A stretch of DNA of 64,000 nt from Zea mays (GCF_902167145.1 NC_050101.1:110761789-110825788), one strand, 5' to 3'; counted from the first letter of the stretch, positions 11,616-24,984 are shown. Numbers and translations are program-made. The notes: generated by a model from the sequence alone, not told the origin.

Positions 11616-14600
11616 TGCCACACCCGGATTTTAGGGGTCCAAAACCCGGGCGCGAACATAAACACCAGGTGTGCTGGGACCAAGTCTCACACATATGATG
11701 CATAGTGGCACAGGATCGAATGTCACATCTTTACTATATAACAGGAGTTCTGTACAAAAATAATTAAATAATTACATCATATGAGGAAACGATCCAGCAA
11801 CCCAAAATTGACTGGGAGACGACGACCTAGACCTCTCACGAACACATCGCAGCATCCTCCATGCGCCTCATCTTGTGGTACCTGTTCTTGACCTGTGGGG
11901 GGTGTGAGACAGCAAGAGTGAGCTCACATACGTTCATCGCTCAACAAGTTGTGGGGAATAATTGCATGCAACTCGCCAAAGGTGGGAGCTCACGTGAAGT
12001 GTAAGGCTTATCAAAGAGGATGGTTAGAGCTGAGCATTGCTTTTAAAGTTGGTCAAAATTTTATTAGCATTTACTAAGTATAAGTAAATACCAACCCAAT
12101 TAAGTAGTAGAACAAAAGTACCAACATCACCTGCGATGCAATGCATATGACAAATTGAGTTTAGTTCCATAATTTAATCATCAGAGAGTCATGAGCTGCT
12201 CATGACCGTGAGCTCGGCTAGTATACCAGTTTTACACTCTGCAGAGGTTGTACCCTTTACCCACAAGTCATGTTACCCATCCGCCAAGGGATCGCGACTT
12301 CCCATACACCTCTACCGAGGAGGCGAGGCAGGGTAACACTACGAGGCCTTTACAAAGTTCCACTAGCTTCAGAAAACCCGCTACAGTTTATAGGAAGCTC
12401 CAATGCAGGAATCCCTTGCAGGACCGCCATCGCAGCAAAATCCTCCCGAGGGCCTCCCTACACTGACCACTCCCCTACTGCCTTGCCCCTTTCGGGTAAG
12501 GTAGTCTTCCACTAGCTTTCCTAATTAATCAGCCAAGGGCGTCCATAAACCCTTGTGGTGGCACGTGTTTCTCAAGTTAAGCTCTATGTTCCAATTAACA
12601 TTAATGATCTTGACATGAACATAAATAGAATAACAAAATAACTGGAACATAGATATGATAAATAATTATCCCAAATCCATGTAAAGCAATAGCAAACTAC
12701 CCAAGTGATCCAGGGGTAAACAAGGTAATGAGATAAACAATCTAGGGTAACCTATTGGGTCCCATCAAAATTAACCTATGCATGAATAAATGATATTAAA
12801 GAACATTATTGGGTAAAAAGTGGTCAAGGGCACAACTTGCCTGGCACTTGAGATTCCAGGTACCAACTTGCTCTTCAGATGACACGTGTCCTCACGCTAG
12901 TCGTAGCATCACAAACAAACAGTGTATAGGCAAAATTAACATTACACCAAACATGCAAATAAACTAGACAGTAAAAATCTACACATTAAAATGAAATCAT
13001 AGGAACTGGAATCATTAAATTTGGAGTTATAGAATTCAAGTTATGGATTTCCTAAAATTTAATGTGCTTGAAATAGGATTAAATGATAAATTAATTTTCT
13101 TACTGTGTTCATGTCAAAACAGAGATACTAAATGATAGATAATATTATTAAAAAAATTTAGAAATTGGAATAGTTCAATTTGGAGTAAAAATGAATTTTC
13201 TATGCATTTTACAAGTTTCTGGAATTGTTTTTTTATTAAAAATAAATTTCTAATATTATTTCTCTGGTTTTAAACGCCTCTGGACTGGGCCTCATTTTCC
13301 AGAAAACTCAGGGGCCTAGGTGTAACTAATCCTAAGACTCAGACGACCCACCAGGTGGACTGCGGGTTGATACTAGTATAGTAGGGGGTCTCTTTTGCAA
13401 AATCGCCAAGCCGAAAGGGTATGGAGCAATCCTGACCGCCCGATCGCCAATCGACCGCCCGGATTAGATGCATCCACGGCTGAATCGGTACGTAGCGCTG
13501 CCCATCGGATTCGAGATCGACGGCGGATATCTAATGTTGCACGATCTATTCTAGGCCGCGAGATCTCGATCAGACGATTCTCGACTCCCCACAGCCATCC
13601 GGTAAGCAGGTCTAATCCAGGCCCTGCATTCCAGATCGGACGGCGCCCACTCCATCATCAACCCAGAGGCCGGGCGACGGCGGTGGCCGTGCCCCCATGG
13701 CGGCGCCATTGACGCGGACCGCGATCCTCCCAGCCCGCACGCCAAGCCCTGACCCAAACCGAACTACGCAGAGAGAAGGTGAAACCGAACTCGCAGAGAG
13801 ACACTCACCGACGAACGGCGGCCCGGAGATTCCCGACCACGACGCTGCGGAAGCGGTACACGACAGTGAGCAATTCCGGTGTCCTCGTTCACCAACTCAG
13901 CGTTCCGAGGCCACCAGCACCTCACCCGCGCCCCGGCGAAACCACTAGCCACGGCGCAGAGGAAGCGGCGGCGACGAGTGCCCAATTCCACAACTCTGAG
14001 CCGCGGCGGCAGTCTTCTCCACTCTGCGCATCGCTCATCTCCCTCTCGGTTCGGCGATGGTGGCCAAGGGACTAGGGCGACAAGGATTTATACTCCTGAT
14101 GAAGAAAATCCCGCGGACATCTCGCGATTTGAACGAACAAAACTCGACGCAGGGAGGGGATTTCGCCCGCCAGGTTCGCGTTCCGTTGGGGAGGAAACAA
14201 CTGTCAAGTGGGTCCCGCGAGGTAGCTGGCCAAGCCCGCGCGCGCTGCAGTTGGTAATGGGCCGCGTGGAGGGAAAGTGCACCCTGGGCCTGAAATGAAG
14301 CAGTCGGTCCATGTAGCCCTTTTATCTTTTTTCTTTTTATTTTTCTGTTTTCTTTCTTCTTCTCTTCTAGGTTTAAATTTGAATTTGAATTTAGTTTCAA
14401 ACCTTGTGCAAATTTGTTATCAAATCATATTATGGAATGAAAAAAATACAAACTTTAGAAATATATTTATATTTTTTATATTTATATCATTTCACTTCTT
14501 ACTATCAAACCCTAATTTTCAATTTAGGATTTAATCCAATTTCTAGCCCTTTTTATATTATTATTATTTTTTTATTTAATGCACAAACATATAAAACTCC

Positions 14601-14745
14601 AACGAGATGCACTTTGTTTTATTTTAGTGTCATTGGTTAAATTTAATCACTCTTAATTTTATGTATGCTCTTTTCATGATGCAAATAAGGCACATACAAT
14701 AGGGAATTCACTCTTTATTCCTTGTAAACAATTTTGAGTGTTACA
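11616..14745 (-). repeat. 5' LTR of E0 (3.1 kb)
   Basis: The LTR is bounded by TG...CA, with the primer site adjacent. The part at 13,400-14,300 (plus coordinates) is GC- and CpG-rich and gives several open frames on both strands. None has a recognisable domain and I treat them as chance. The rest is AT-rich. Confidence 0.8.
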
Positions 14746-16748
14746 CGCGCTTCGTCGCGTGGCTAATTAATTTGATTTCAGATTCTATTAATGTGCTGCG
14801 TCGCGCGCTTCGTCGCGCGATGATCCATTTTAATTTTAGATTATTTAATGTGCGGCGTCGCACGTCCAATAGCGCGACGCTTCATTTTAAATTCAGTTTG
14901 GATGATGTATGCCGTCGTGTGACGTTTGACATTATCTTCATAATTAGTTCAAGTGTCTCGTGGCGCGCCCCGTCGTGCGACGAGTCGTTTTGTTCCTAAT
15001 TCAGTCTAAGTGTTGTGTCGCGCGCTTCGCCACGCGACAATCCTTTCAAATTTACTTTGATCTGTTCATAATGATTAAACATGGAACATGACTTTACCCG
15101 ATGCATAACACGATCGCCAAATTAATATCATTATGTTTAGAAGATTATTTTGATTTATAATCGTGTGACGTTATCACTCTTCGACCATAGCCTCGACCGT
15201 TACTCTCTCTTTCTCGCTTTATCGTAGGTGTGAGCCCTGCGCCGAGTGTCTCTTTATTTATAACATTCTATTGTATGGTGTACTGTCCTTTTGTTTTAAA
15301 TGTGTGGAATGTATGTTTGAAGTCGTATAGATAACGGTCAGTTGGTGGAGTCCGAAGGAATTGCAGGTGAAGACCCTGAGCAACAACTGGTTGGTGAAGG
15401 CAAGTGTCCCTTGACCCAACTATGTCCTACTCATTCTTATAATTCACTCCCCGCATTTACACAGTTTATAACTAAGGATTGACTAGCTTTGTTTATCTTG
15501 TCCTTGTTTAACTATTCTGGTTGGGTTATTTCGGTTTAGCTATATGCTAGTGCTTCACATTAATCAATGAACATGATGAGATCATATATGATACACTGTT
15601 TTCCCCTTTTGATCATGATGATATACTTGTGGCCCTTAAGGGGACTCGAGCTGTTTCTCGAGTGCCTCTCCGCAAGGACTGGTTCGTTGGATGACCGCCA
15701 GGAAAAACAGTGCAACCATGAGGGTGGAATGGGACGCCCTTAGCTGAATAATTAGAGGAACTGGGGTGTAGTTTGCTTCGCCGTCGTGCCGTTAATGAGG
15801 CTCGGTGTATGTGGCTCGCTCTGCCAAGGTTGGTTCGCCCCTTGGGGAGGAGTGCAGTGCATTTAGAAAACCTAATGGGCGGCAATAGCCTCAAGGAATC
15901 TTTGTAAAGGCTACATAGTGAAACCCTACCTGTTCACCTTGGTAGTGTTTAAGGATTTGATCGGCCTGAGGCAAGAGGGGATCACGACTTGTGGGTAATG
16001 TGCGCAACCTCTACAGAGTGTTATGAAACTGATATATCAGTCGTGCTCGCGGTTATGAGCGGTCAAGGAAGCTCCATTGATTAGAGATACTTGATTAGAG
16101 ATACTTGATTAGAGATACTTGATCAGAGATGTATGGTTTATAGGTGGTGATGACGATGATGGTTTTGGTTATGACTATGGTAATGGTAAGTGGTATTCTT
16201 TCCGTTTGGAAAGGGTATATTGGGTTAATAACTTGGGTTAATGCTAAAACCTGGCTTTCTACTAGTAATAATAACCTGACCAACTAAAAGCCACTGCTTG
16301 ACTAAACTCCATATAAAGCTAGTCCACTACAGCCAAACGGGACATATTGCTGAGTATGTTATTGTGTACTCACTCTTGCTTTACACACCAAACCCCCCCA
16401 GGTTGTCCGCGTTGCAACCACTGCTCAGGTGAAGATGAAGTCGTGGAGGAGGACTTCCAGGAGTTCCAAGGGTACGACGAGTTCTAGGCGTGGGTTAGCG
16501 GCAAACTCCCAGTCGGCTGCCTGTGTAGGTCGTGTGTATCTGCGTTTCTTTTCCGCACTTTGATAATTGTTAAAGACTATATGGATGTCTCGGGCATCAT
16601 GATGTAATCGACTATTATACCTTCTTTTATGTTATTATTTGAGCATTGTGTGATGATGTCCAGTTATGTAACTGCTGTGTACGTGAATTGCTGATCCTGG
16701 CACGTACATGGTTCGCATTCGGTTTGCCTTCTAAAACCGGGTGTGACA
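14746..16748 (+). repeat. Truncated Del-like LTR (copy A), 3' two thirds
   Basis: This matches 59,594-61,596 of the complete solo LTR in the right half and ends in the same CCGGGTGTGACA. Its first 1 kb is missing because E0 inserted here; if E0 is whole, the missing part lies left of the window. It contains several degenerate CGCGCTTCGTCGCG motifs spaced 60-80 bp apart. Downstream flank begins TCCGG. Confidence 0.85.
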
Positions 16749-18114
16749 TCCGGTATGGGGAGGAGAGCAGTGCTGTCTGCCGACGATGTGTACCAGGCGG
16801 ATCGAAGCGAACTCTGCAAGATCCAAGCGAGACAAGCCCCGATTTGAGCCCACGATAGCGCGAATCGAGGAGGATTGAGGAGGAACAGCGTGGATCGGAG
16901 CCAGAGCGATGGAAGGGGAGGAAAGCTACTCACCGAATTCATCCTCAATGAGGTAGTTGAAGGTGTGGCCGTCGCAGTTGTAGGTGAACTTGTTTCGTGC
17001 GCCACGAACACATAGATCAGTGACGGCTACCCCATCGTCTCGCCTCGACTCAGCTCCTCCTCCGCCCTCTGCCTACGGACTTAGGCCCCCACTCCTTGTT
17101 GTCACCGTTGGAGAGGTGGAGCTCGTCGGAGGGGCTATGTGTGTCTGAGTGGTCGCGAGGGGCATGGCGATGGGACAAAGCGTCGGTGGCGGTATGGGAA
17201 GGTGGTGGCATGGGAAGGAAGACGGCGGCAACGCGGTGAGGAGCAGGCGGGGCCGCCGGAGCAATCGCCTGCGAGCATTTTCGCATGGAGAGGGAGGTCG
17301 GTGGAGTGAGGCTGAGTGAGCAGTTGCTCCATTTGTGCCGCGTCGTTGTGGAGTTGGAGGTTGTCGAAGAAGAGGATGATAGTTGTTGTACTAATTCGCT
17401 ATCTGGGCTGCACCAAACATCATTGGAATATGGGGCCACACGAAGATTTCAGCCCAAGACACTGGTGTTGTTGTGATACTCTCTTTACGGTTGTGGTTAG
17501 TGCCACACCGGCCAGGGAAACAGACAAAGAGCGGCTTATAAGCATTGATGCGGCCACGAATGTCAACTTGTTTGTGGCATAATGGCGTTGGTGGGAACGG
17601 TTCAGGCCATTTAGACATGTTTTTTGCATGGCAAGGAAATGGCCCGCTGGGTAGAGGCTTGCATGCGTTGGGTTGGGTGCGAGAGGGAGTTGCGGAGCTA
17701 CACCTTGGGCCCACCTGTCGGAGGCGTGGGAGGCAGAACGGAAGAACCACGAGGGCCGAGGCTGTCACATGGGTCCTACGTGCTAAGTGTGGTAGAACAG
17801 GGAATGGATTGTGCATGGTGGGAGGAATGGAAGGTGGGCCCGGCGTGCTCAGTGTGGCAGAACAGGGAATGAATTGCACGATGGGAATGGCAGGCTACCC
17901 TTGCAGGTGGGACCCACATGCCATGCCAGAGCGGCACACATGTGTGGGAATGGGAAACGGAGAAGATGCCACGGTTGTGGGACCCACCTGTAAGACGACG
18001 TTGTGGATGGGAATGAGAAATGCCACGGGTGTGGGACGATCTGTCAATCATTGTACGACTAAGGGGGAATGGGAATGGCAGCCTACCCCTTACTGCCTTA
18101 ATAAGTAGTAGAGA
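16749..18114 (-). mobile_element. Helitron, 5' part (copy A), with captured VAMP72 exon
   Basis: On the minus strand the element opens at 18,114 with TCTCTACTACTTATTAAG preceded by A. This fits the 5' consensus recalled for maize Hel1-type Helitrons (TCTMTAYTAMYHNW) and their A|T insertion. The body runs left through repetitive GGGACCCACCTGT-type sequence into a captured VAMP72 first exon at 17,035-16,934 and part of its intron, where the LTR interrupts it. The 3' CTRR end is not in this copy. The same 5' end lies at 62,942 in copy B. Confidence 0.65.
16934..17035 (-). pseudogene. VAMP72 (longin R-SNARE) first-exon fragment, copy A
   Basis: From an ATG at 17,035 the minus strand carries a VAMP72-type start followed by the longin core [20 protein letters not shown], then a splice donor G|GTGAGT at 16,933. 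VAMP72 proteins are plant R-SNAREs that drive secretory vesicle fusion. Codon 3 is TAG where the family has Gln. The about 30 residues normally between the opening strand and NKFTYNCDG are missing, and the join is out of frame. Introns after this point are the donor gene's, so capture was at DNA level. A short intron remnant follows to the LTR. The piece cannot make VAMP; both lesions recur in copy B. Confidence 0.8.
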
Positions 18115-18659
18115 TTAACATGTACGTTTTGACTGACGCGCGCGTGAATCTCCAGCCGCCTCCTATTCTTCTCACTCTATAAACTTCACTCTATAAACAA
18201 ATTAGTCTATAGCGTAAAAAATATTTTGTACGACTATATGCACGCTATGTAATTCAAAATTATTCTTTTGCACTGAGTTATGTATGCATGCATGCATGGT
18301 TTTCGACGATTGTGCAAATTGTAAGAGGATCGACGCATAGATGGCAATATATAGGGATCCGATCTCCGATTCTCCATAGAGAATTTTCGTATGGACGTGT
18401 TTAGTTAGGAGTGGATTGAAGAGAATTAAGTCACTTGTTATTTAAAATTGAATAGAGAGAGATTTAACCCCCCTCCTCCCACACAATCTTTTTTATTCCC
18501 ATGCAACCCAACAAAGCCTTATGAGATGTGAATAATGATAATTTGATATCTGTAGGAATTGAACACAGTAAAAAATTTAATCTATTTCAGGTTCGCGAGG
18601 GTATGGACGTGCTCGACCCATGAAATTCTTTTACTCTAAATTAGCCTTTTGACATATGG
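18115..18659. other. Non-coding flank of the Helitron (copy A)
   Basis: AT-rich, without a gene. It matches 62,943-63,486 almost throughout, including TATGTATGCATGCATGCATGG. This shared flank outside the Helitron end shows that copies A and B arose by duplication of a larger segment. Confidence 0.8.
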
Positions 18660-18691
18660 GTCTGTTTGGTTTGTAGTTAATTATGCCATAC
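18660..18691. mobile_element. MITE (copy A), left part, split by E3
   Basis: The foldback element starts TCTGTTTGGTTTG and is cut after CATAC by E3. It resumes at 30,093 and ends at about 30,189 with CTAAACATGC. The uninterrupted form is at 63,487-63,610. Inner arms CTAAGGTTAG and CTAACCTTAG form a hairpin. The superfamily was not settled. Confidence 0.7.
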
Positions 18692-19170
18692 TGTTGGGGC
18701 GAAGGCGAAGACGCTACCCTTCGCTCCAGGCCCTCGTCAATCTTGCTGCACCAACGGAGGCAAAACGACCGGCGGGTTCCACCCTTCGTCCTCTATACTG
18801 CAAGACGAAGGCCTACGACGAGGTCGCCCCGTCCCATGTCCTCATCCAACCTGGAGGCCCACGTGGGATTCGGCCCATTGTAACAGGCCCCGCACAGAGA
18901 AGTGTGTTATAGGCCCGATTTGTAATGGTTTTTCCGTAATGATAGTCTGTAACCCCACTTTATGGGAATATTTCGGGGATAGTCCAGGCGCCTGAGGGTA
19001 CATGCGTCCTTACTCCAAGACGTTGGGCACTCAGGCACCTATAAATACCCCCGTACAGTGCCCTTGAGAGGCCAGACTAACAGAGCTATTGCCATCTCGA
19101 ATTGAAACCTTGTTTACGTTGTTTTCACTCCCCCATTGGATCAACTTGCCCAGGAGAGCGGGTTCCAACA
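18692..19170 (+). repeat. 5' LTR of E3 (479 bp)
   Basis: Opens TGTTGGGGCGAAGG, closes GGTTCCAACA. A TATA box CCTATAAATACC lies at about 19,038-19,049, followed by the probable transcription start and U5. Confidence 0.96.
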
Positions 19171-19172
19171 TT

Positions 19173-19184
19173 TGGCGCCCACCG
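19173..19184 (+). other. Primer-binding site of E3
   Basis: TGGCGCCCACCG, two bases after the LTR, identical to that of E1. Confidence 0.75.
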
Positions 19185-19210
19185 TTCGTGCTACGAAAAA
19201 ACCACCCGCG

Positions 19211-22200
19211 ATAGCACCCAAGAGAGCTAGCTCGAAGGCAGCCCCATCCGTGGACGAAGCAGCGAAGGAAGTGCTGCTGGCCGAGAAAAAGGGCAAGGCC
19301 CTCGCAGACACCACCCACCAAGAAGCCTGCGAAGACGACACACTCAGCAAGAGACAGCGCAATGATCAACCTACACCCGAAGGCACCCTCCACACCTGTA
19401 GCTCCGGAGGACAACCGCAAGCACCCCCAGGCTTCGCTCCACTAGAGGGCGAGGATGCCACTGAGGATGGCGAAGTAATCAGCATTTCAGCAGAGGAACA
19501 GCTACAGCTGCGGGCCTTGCGCATCAAGAACCGTAACCTCCAGAAGCAGAAATAGATCCTCGAGGCCAAGCGCCAACATGTCTCCGTGCAGAGCAAGAGG
19601 GCTCAGGAGCTCGAGCAAGAGATTGCGCTCATGCAGCGCGAAGGCCAACATGATCTGCAGCACGGTCCGCCCCTCCAACAACGCGCGCCAATCGGAGACC
19701 TATTCATTCCTCAGCGCAGACCTGTCATCCCACACGCCGTAGCATTCCAAGGTGTCAACTACCTTGATGAGCGGAGTCCCCTAGCGCCGCACCTGCAAGT
19801 GTCACCATGGCCCGCCAATTTCAGGGCAGGGGCCTACCCCAAGTACAACGGCAGCATCGACCCAACACAGTATATCATGAGCTATCAAGTCACTGTCGCA
19901 TCGTCCGGAGGGGACGACGCCACGATGGCCAAGTCCTTCAGCATTGCCCTCGAGGGCCCGGCCCTAACCTGGTACACCAGGTTGACCCTGCTGTCTATCG
20001 ACTCCTGGAGAAGTCTCCGGGACAAATTTCTGCTCAACTTCCAAGGGTACCGCCCAGACACCGATGCCTTGGCCGAACTGTCACTCTACAAGCAACTGGA
20101 GAAAGAAACTCTGCGGGAGTACTAGCGCAAGTTCCTAACTCTCAAGTCACAACTGCCTTCGGTCGATGACCAAATCGCCATCCACTACGCCATTAGTGGC
20201 CTTCGGGCGGGCGTCCTCTACAACCACTGCATCAGGGACCCACCAAAGAACCTCCAGGAGCTCTATCAACTATTTGAAAAATATGCCAGATCCGAGGAGC
20301 TCCACCAACGCAAGGTCGAGTCCCAGAGGAAACCCAAGGACCCTCCGCAGTCCAGCCGAACGTGGACAAGACCTTCGTAGTCAGACTCCGGCCGGGACAG
20401 CCGCAGTCAGCAGCAAGTGCATAACATTGCCAACCAGCACCCCGCTGGTGAGGCCCCTCGTCGTCAAGATTATCCCCCCAGGGTCGCGGCAATGGCACGC
20501 GTGGTCGGGGTCAAGGACGGGCACAACAGCCGTGCAGATTTTACTGCCTGTTTTCACGGTGAAGACTGCGCGCACCCGACGAGGGACCCAGAAACGAAGG
20601 CCACCAGGGACAGGATGTCCCGAGCACAACCCACCGACAACCCAAGAGTTGTCGCCCATACATATCAACACCACCTCCCACAACCATACAACCACGGCCC
20701 CGCTCAGCATCCACCTAACCACGCATATCAACACCACCAGGAGGTACAAATCGTACCACCTCCGCTCCAGCCTCCGCACCCACATCAGCCAAACATCCAC
20801 CACCCAAATCACCCCCAAGCACCAAAGCAAGAAGACTTCGCTGATCAGTCGTATTGCAGGGTCATCAACCACGTCGCCGTCACCGGCCCAATCGTGCAAA
20901 CGAAGTGGTCCCACATGCCGCTGACCTTCGATGCCAGAAATGTCGACCTGCGCAGCGCACCCCACATGGACGCCATGGTAATCAACTGCAGCGTGGCAGG
21001 CTGGGACCTGCACAAAGTCTTAGTTGACAACGGCAGCCAGGCAGACTTCATTTTCCTCCACGCCTTGGACCACATGGGCATCAGCCATAGCCTACTCAAG
21101 CCCTCGGACAACCCCTTATATGGCTTCGGCGGCAAGGGCACCTTTCCTGTGGGCAAGATAGAGTTACCCCTGTCCTTTGGTGTAGCGCCTAATGCTCGAA
21201 GTGAGCAGGTCACCTTCGACATCGTCAACATGGTATACCCGTACAACGCCATAATGGGTCGGGGCTCCATCAAGAAGTTTGAAGCAGCCATTCACAGACT
21301 TTACTTGTGCATGAAAATCCCAGGTCCGCAAGGCGTGATCATAGTCTATGGCAACCAGCAGACTGCGTGCAACATTGAAAGAGATTTCGTTCCAGGGCAA
21401 AGGAACGTAAACTGCCTTACGACGTAGCGCGAAGTCCCCAAGGCTGCCCATCCAACCGCCAACGAGCATGCAAAGGCACAGCTGCAGAGCAACGATGGAA
21501 CGAAGACAGTTCCCCTTGACCAGGCAACACCCAAGCAAACGGTCATCATAAGTGAAGACCTTACTTCGCATGACGAAGAGAGACTCATCTCATGTCTCTC
21601 CAAAAATAAGGACGTCTTCGCCTGGTCCGCCCTCGACCTAGTCGGCGTTAGTCGCACTATCATCGAACACAGCCTAGGCATCGACCCTTAGGTGCGGCCG
21701 AAGAAGCAGAGACTGCGCAAAATGTCTGATGAAAAAACCGAAGCTTCCAAGGCCGAGGTACACCGCCTGCTTGAGGCCAATTTCATCGAACCAGTTGCCT
21801 ACCCTACGTGGCTCGCTAACGTAGTCATGGTGCAAAAGAAGAGTGGCAAGTGGCGGATGTGCATTGATTTCACCAGTCTCAACAAGGCCTGCCCCAAGGA
21901 TAATTTCCCGCTGCCTCGGATCGACAAGATCGTCGATAGTGCGGCCGGATGCGAAGTCATGTCACTCCTTGACTGCTTCTTTGGCTATCACCAAATATAT
22001 ATGAAGGAAGAAGACAAGGCCAGTACCAGTTTCATCACACCCTTCGGCATGTATTGCTTCATCAGAATGCCAGAGGGACTAAAGAACGCAGGGTCCACCT
22101 TCTCTCGCCTCACCAAGACAGTGCTCGAGAGCCAAGTCGGCCGAAACATATTCACGTATGTGGACGACATCGTCGTCGCCAACAAAAACAAAGAGAACCA

Positions 22201-24745
22201 TCTGGCCGACCTCGCAGAAACATTCGCGAACATGCGGGACGCACGACTTCGCTTAAACCACGAGAAGTGTCTTCGGCGTTCGCCAGGGGAAGATACTGGG
22301 CTACCTGGTGTCGCACCACGGGATCGAAGCCAACCCGACCAAGATCCAGGCTATCATCAACATGACGCCTCCGCAGTCAGCCAGAGACGTCCAACGTCTG
22401 ACAGGAAGATTGGCCGCCCTCAATAGATTCATTTCCAAGTCCGCAGAGCGAAGCCTACCTTTCCTCAAAACGCTACGCAGCGCAAAAGACTTCGCATGGG
22501 GACCAGAGCAAGCGGCGGCCTTCGCATCACTAAAGCAGCACCTGTCAGAGTTGGCAATCCTTACCAGCCCCAACCCCTCGCTACCCCTGTTGCTCTACGT
22601 CGCAGCTTCGCCACACGCAGTCAGCGCTGCGTTGGTCCAAGAGCAGGCCAGAGAGGGCACAACTCGGCAGTGTCCAGTTTATTACGTCTCCGAAGTCCTC
22701 ACGACTTCCAAATGCAACATGATGGAGTTGGCAAAAATTGCCTACGCAGTCGTTATGGCATCCCGCAAGTTGTGCCACTATTTCAAAGCATTCAAGGTAC
22801 GGGTCACCTCGGACAGGGGACTCGGTGAATTATTCAGAAATCCAGAGGCGTCTGTCCGGATCGCCAAATGGGCAGCCGAGCTCTCCGGCTACCACATTAC
22901 CTTCGAGCCCAGGACAGCCATCAAGTCATAAGTCCTGGCAGACTTCATCGTTGACTGAACAGGGCCAATAACGTAGCCGGACGGGCCTGCAGAGAACGTG
23001 TGGACCATCCATTGCAACGGCGCATGGTGCCATGCGGGGGCAGGCGTAGCTACAGTCTTCACGTCACTCATAGGGGTCAAACACAGATACGCGGCACGCC
23101 TCAGCTTTGCTTTGGAGTCCGACAGATGCACCAACAATGTAGCAGAGTACGAAGCTGTCATCCTCGGCCTTCGCAAGCTACGGGCGCTTGGTGTCACTAC
23201 ATGCATAATCAAAACAGACTCCAAAGTAGTTGTCGGCCAGGTTGAAAAAGATTATGCAGCAAAGGACCCCGCTCTCATGCAGTATCTCACGGCTGTCCGC
23301 AGTCTTGAGAGACAATTCAAGGGCTTTACCTTGCAGCATGTGGACCGTGCCAAGAACGAGGAGGCCGATGCGTTGGCCAAAGCAGTAGCCAGAAGCGAGG
23401 CCTTGCCCTCCGATGTATTCTACCATGTCATCGGCACACCAGTCGTCCGCAACCCAGAGGGTCTACAAATAACCAACGACACCGAAGGCCACCGCATAGT
23501 CCACCTCATCATGACCGAAGACTGGCGAGCGCCAATCACCCTGTTCCTGCAGGGAATTACCATCCAAGCGACATCAACGAGGCCAAGCGCCTCAAGCACC
23601 GAAGCCGAGACTTCGCACTCATTGAGGGCCAGCTTTACAAGAAGGGGGTCAGCCAACCCATGCTTAAATGCGTCACCGAGACCGAAGGCGTCCAAATCCC
23701 GCGCGAAGTCCACAACGAGACTTGCGGCTCTCACGCGGGGCCTAGGGCCCTCGCTGCCAAGGTGATCCGTCAAGGTTTCTAATGGCCCGCCATGATCTGC
23801 GCCGCGAATCGAGTCACGAGATCGTGTGAAGCCTGCCAGAAAATTTTCCCCCGTTCGGGCAACCCTTCGCAATTCACAAAGTTGATCGCCCACACGTGGC
23901 CCCTTCAGCGCTGGGGCCTGGACATTGTCGGGCCACTACCCACGGCCCAAGGGAACCTCAAGTTCACATTCGTCGCCGTCGAGTATTTTACCAAGTGGAT
24001 CGAGGCAAGGGCAGTATCCACAATAACATCGAAGACTGCCCAGAAATTCTTCTGGCAAAACATTGTTTGTCGATTCGGAGTCCCGTCCGAGCTCACAGTT
24101 GACAACGACAAACAATTTGATAGCCAGGACTTCAAAGACTTCTGCTTCTCCATTGGCACCAAGCTTGCCTTCGCCTCAGTATATCACTCACAATCCAACG
24201 GCGTCGTGGAGCGCGCCAACGGCAAAATTTTCATGGCCATCAAGAAAATGCTTCTCGACGACAAGAAGGGTTAATGGGCCGACCTGCTACCTGAAGCAGT
24301 CTGGGCACTGAACACGACCGAGTGCCGGGCGACTGGGTTCACTCCCTTCCGCCTGCTATATGGATCGGAGGCCATGACCCCGCAGGAAATAAAACATGGG
24401 TCACCGCGGACAAGCACTTCAGCCGTCCCCGACGTAGACAAACCAACTTCCAAGGACCTCATCGATGGAGACCGTGTCTTCGCCCTGCAGGCCCTCAACA
24501 AATACCAAGCTCAAACAAAAGCATGGCGCGACCACACAGTCGTCTCGAGAGAATTCAACGAAGGCGACCCCGTACTCGTCCGGACAACTCGGACAGAGTC
24601 ACGAGGCAAGCTGGAGCCGAAGTGGGAGGGTCCCTTCATTGTCAAGACAAAGGCGTCCCCCAGCGCGTACAGGCTAACAACGCCATCCGGCAAAGACTTA
24701 GAGCATTCCTGGAATATTGATAATCTCCGTAAATTTTTTGTTTGA
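19211..24745 (+). pseudogene. gag-pol: E3 gag-pol polyprotein, multiply broken
   Basis: Collinear with the E1 polyprotein over its whole length: gag, knuckle, protease (DNGS near 21,028), reverse transcriptase (YVDD near 22,160), two RNases H, integrase with zinc and D-D-E parts, ending LRKFFV at 24,745. The start codon is ATA (19,211). Stops include TAG at 19,553, 20,123, 20,378, 21,425 and 21,689, TAA at 22,929, TGA near 22,957, TAG near 22,975, TAA near 23,780 and TAA at 24,272. Frameshifts lie near 22,270 and 23,560. Several stops replace Gln or Trp of E1, as C-to-T or G-to-A changes. It cannot supply its own enzymes; any past movement after decay would need help in trans. Confidence 0.95.
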
Positions 24746-24984
24746 ATCCTTAGGGCTAACATGCCCTTGTAATTCACCAAACAGTTTTATTCCGGCCCGC
24801 ACTCTTTTCCTCCCAGGGGGTGAGGTTTTTAATGAGGCGGAGCCATGTAATATATACACAAAAATCCCCCGCAAAAAATTAAGACAATGTCGAAAAAGAC
24901 CGCATCGACGGTCTTCGGCATTCGACCACATCGAAGTCACCGTGAGGGGCAGCGCTGGCCACCCTCGCGTGCGACACTTTGCAC

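Larger units (their letters stand above)
11480..14745 (-). mobile_element. E0: Del/Tekay-like gypsy element, 5' LTR and leader fragment
   Basis: On the minus strand an LTR of 3,130 bp runs from 14,745 (opening TGTAACACTC) to 11,616 (closing CCGGGTGTGGCA). Four bases later comes TGGTATCAGAG (11,611-11,601), the initiator-methionine tRNA primer-binding site. About 120 bp of leader follow, cut at 11,480 by E2; the remainder of the element would lie left of E2, outside the window. The LTR length, TGTAACA start and primer suit the Del/Tekay chromovirus group; this assignment is inference. The right end abuts the interrupted LTR at 14,746, where CGCGC (14,746-14,750) is the candidate target duplication. 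Confidence 0.8.

Noticed and set aside
13395..14400. Several 70-140-codon frames on both strands
   Set aside because: They fall in the GC-rich part of the E0 LTR; overlapping frames in all registers point to composition.
17391..17879. 162-codon minus-strand frame in the Helitron (counterpart at 61,973-62,440)
   Set aside because: Not kept in the same frame between the two copies and not recognisable; possibly more captured sequence but unsupported.
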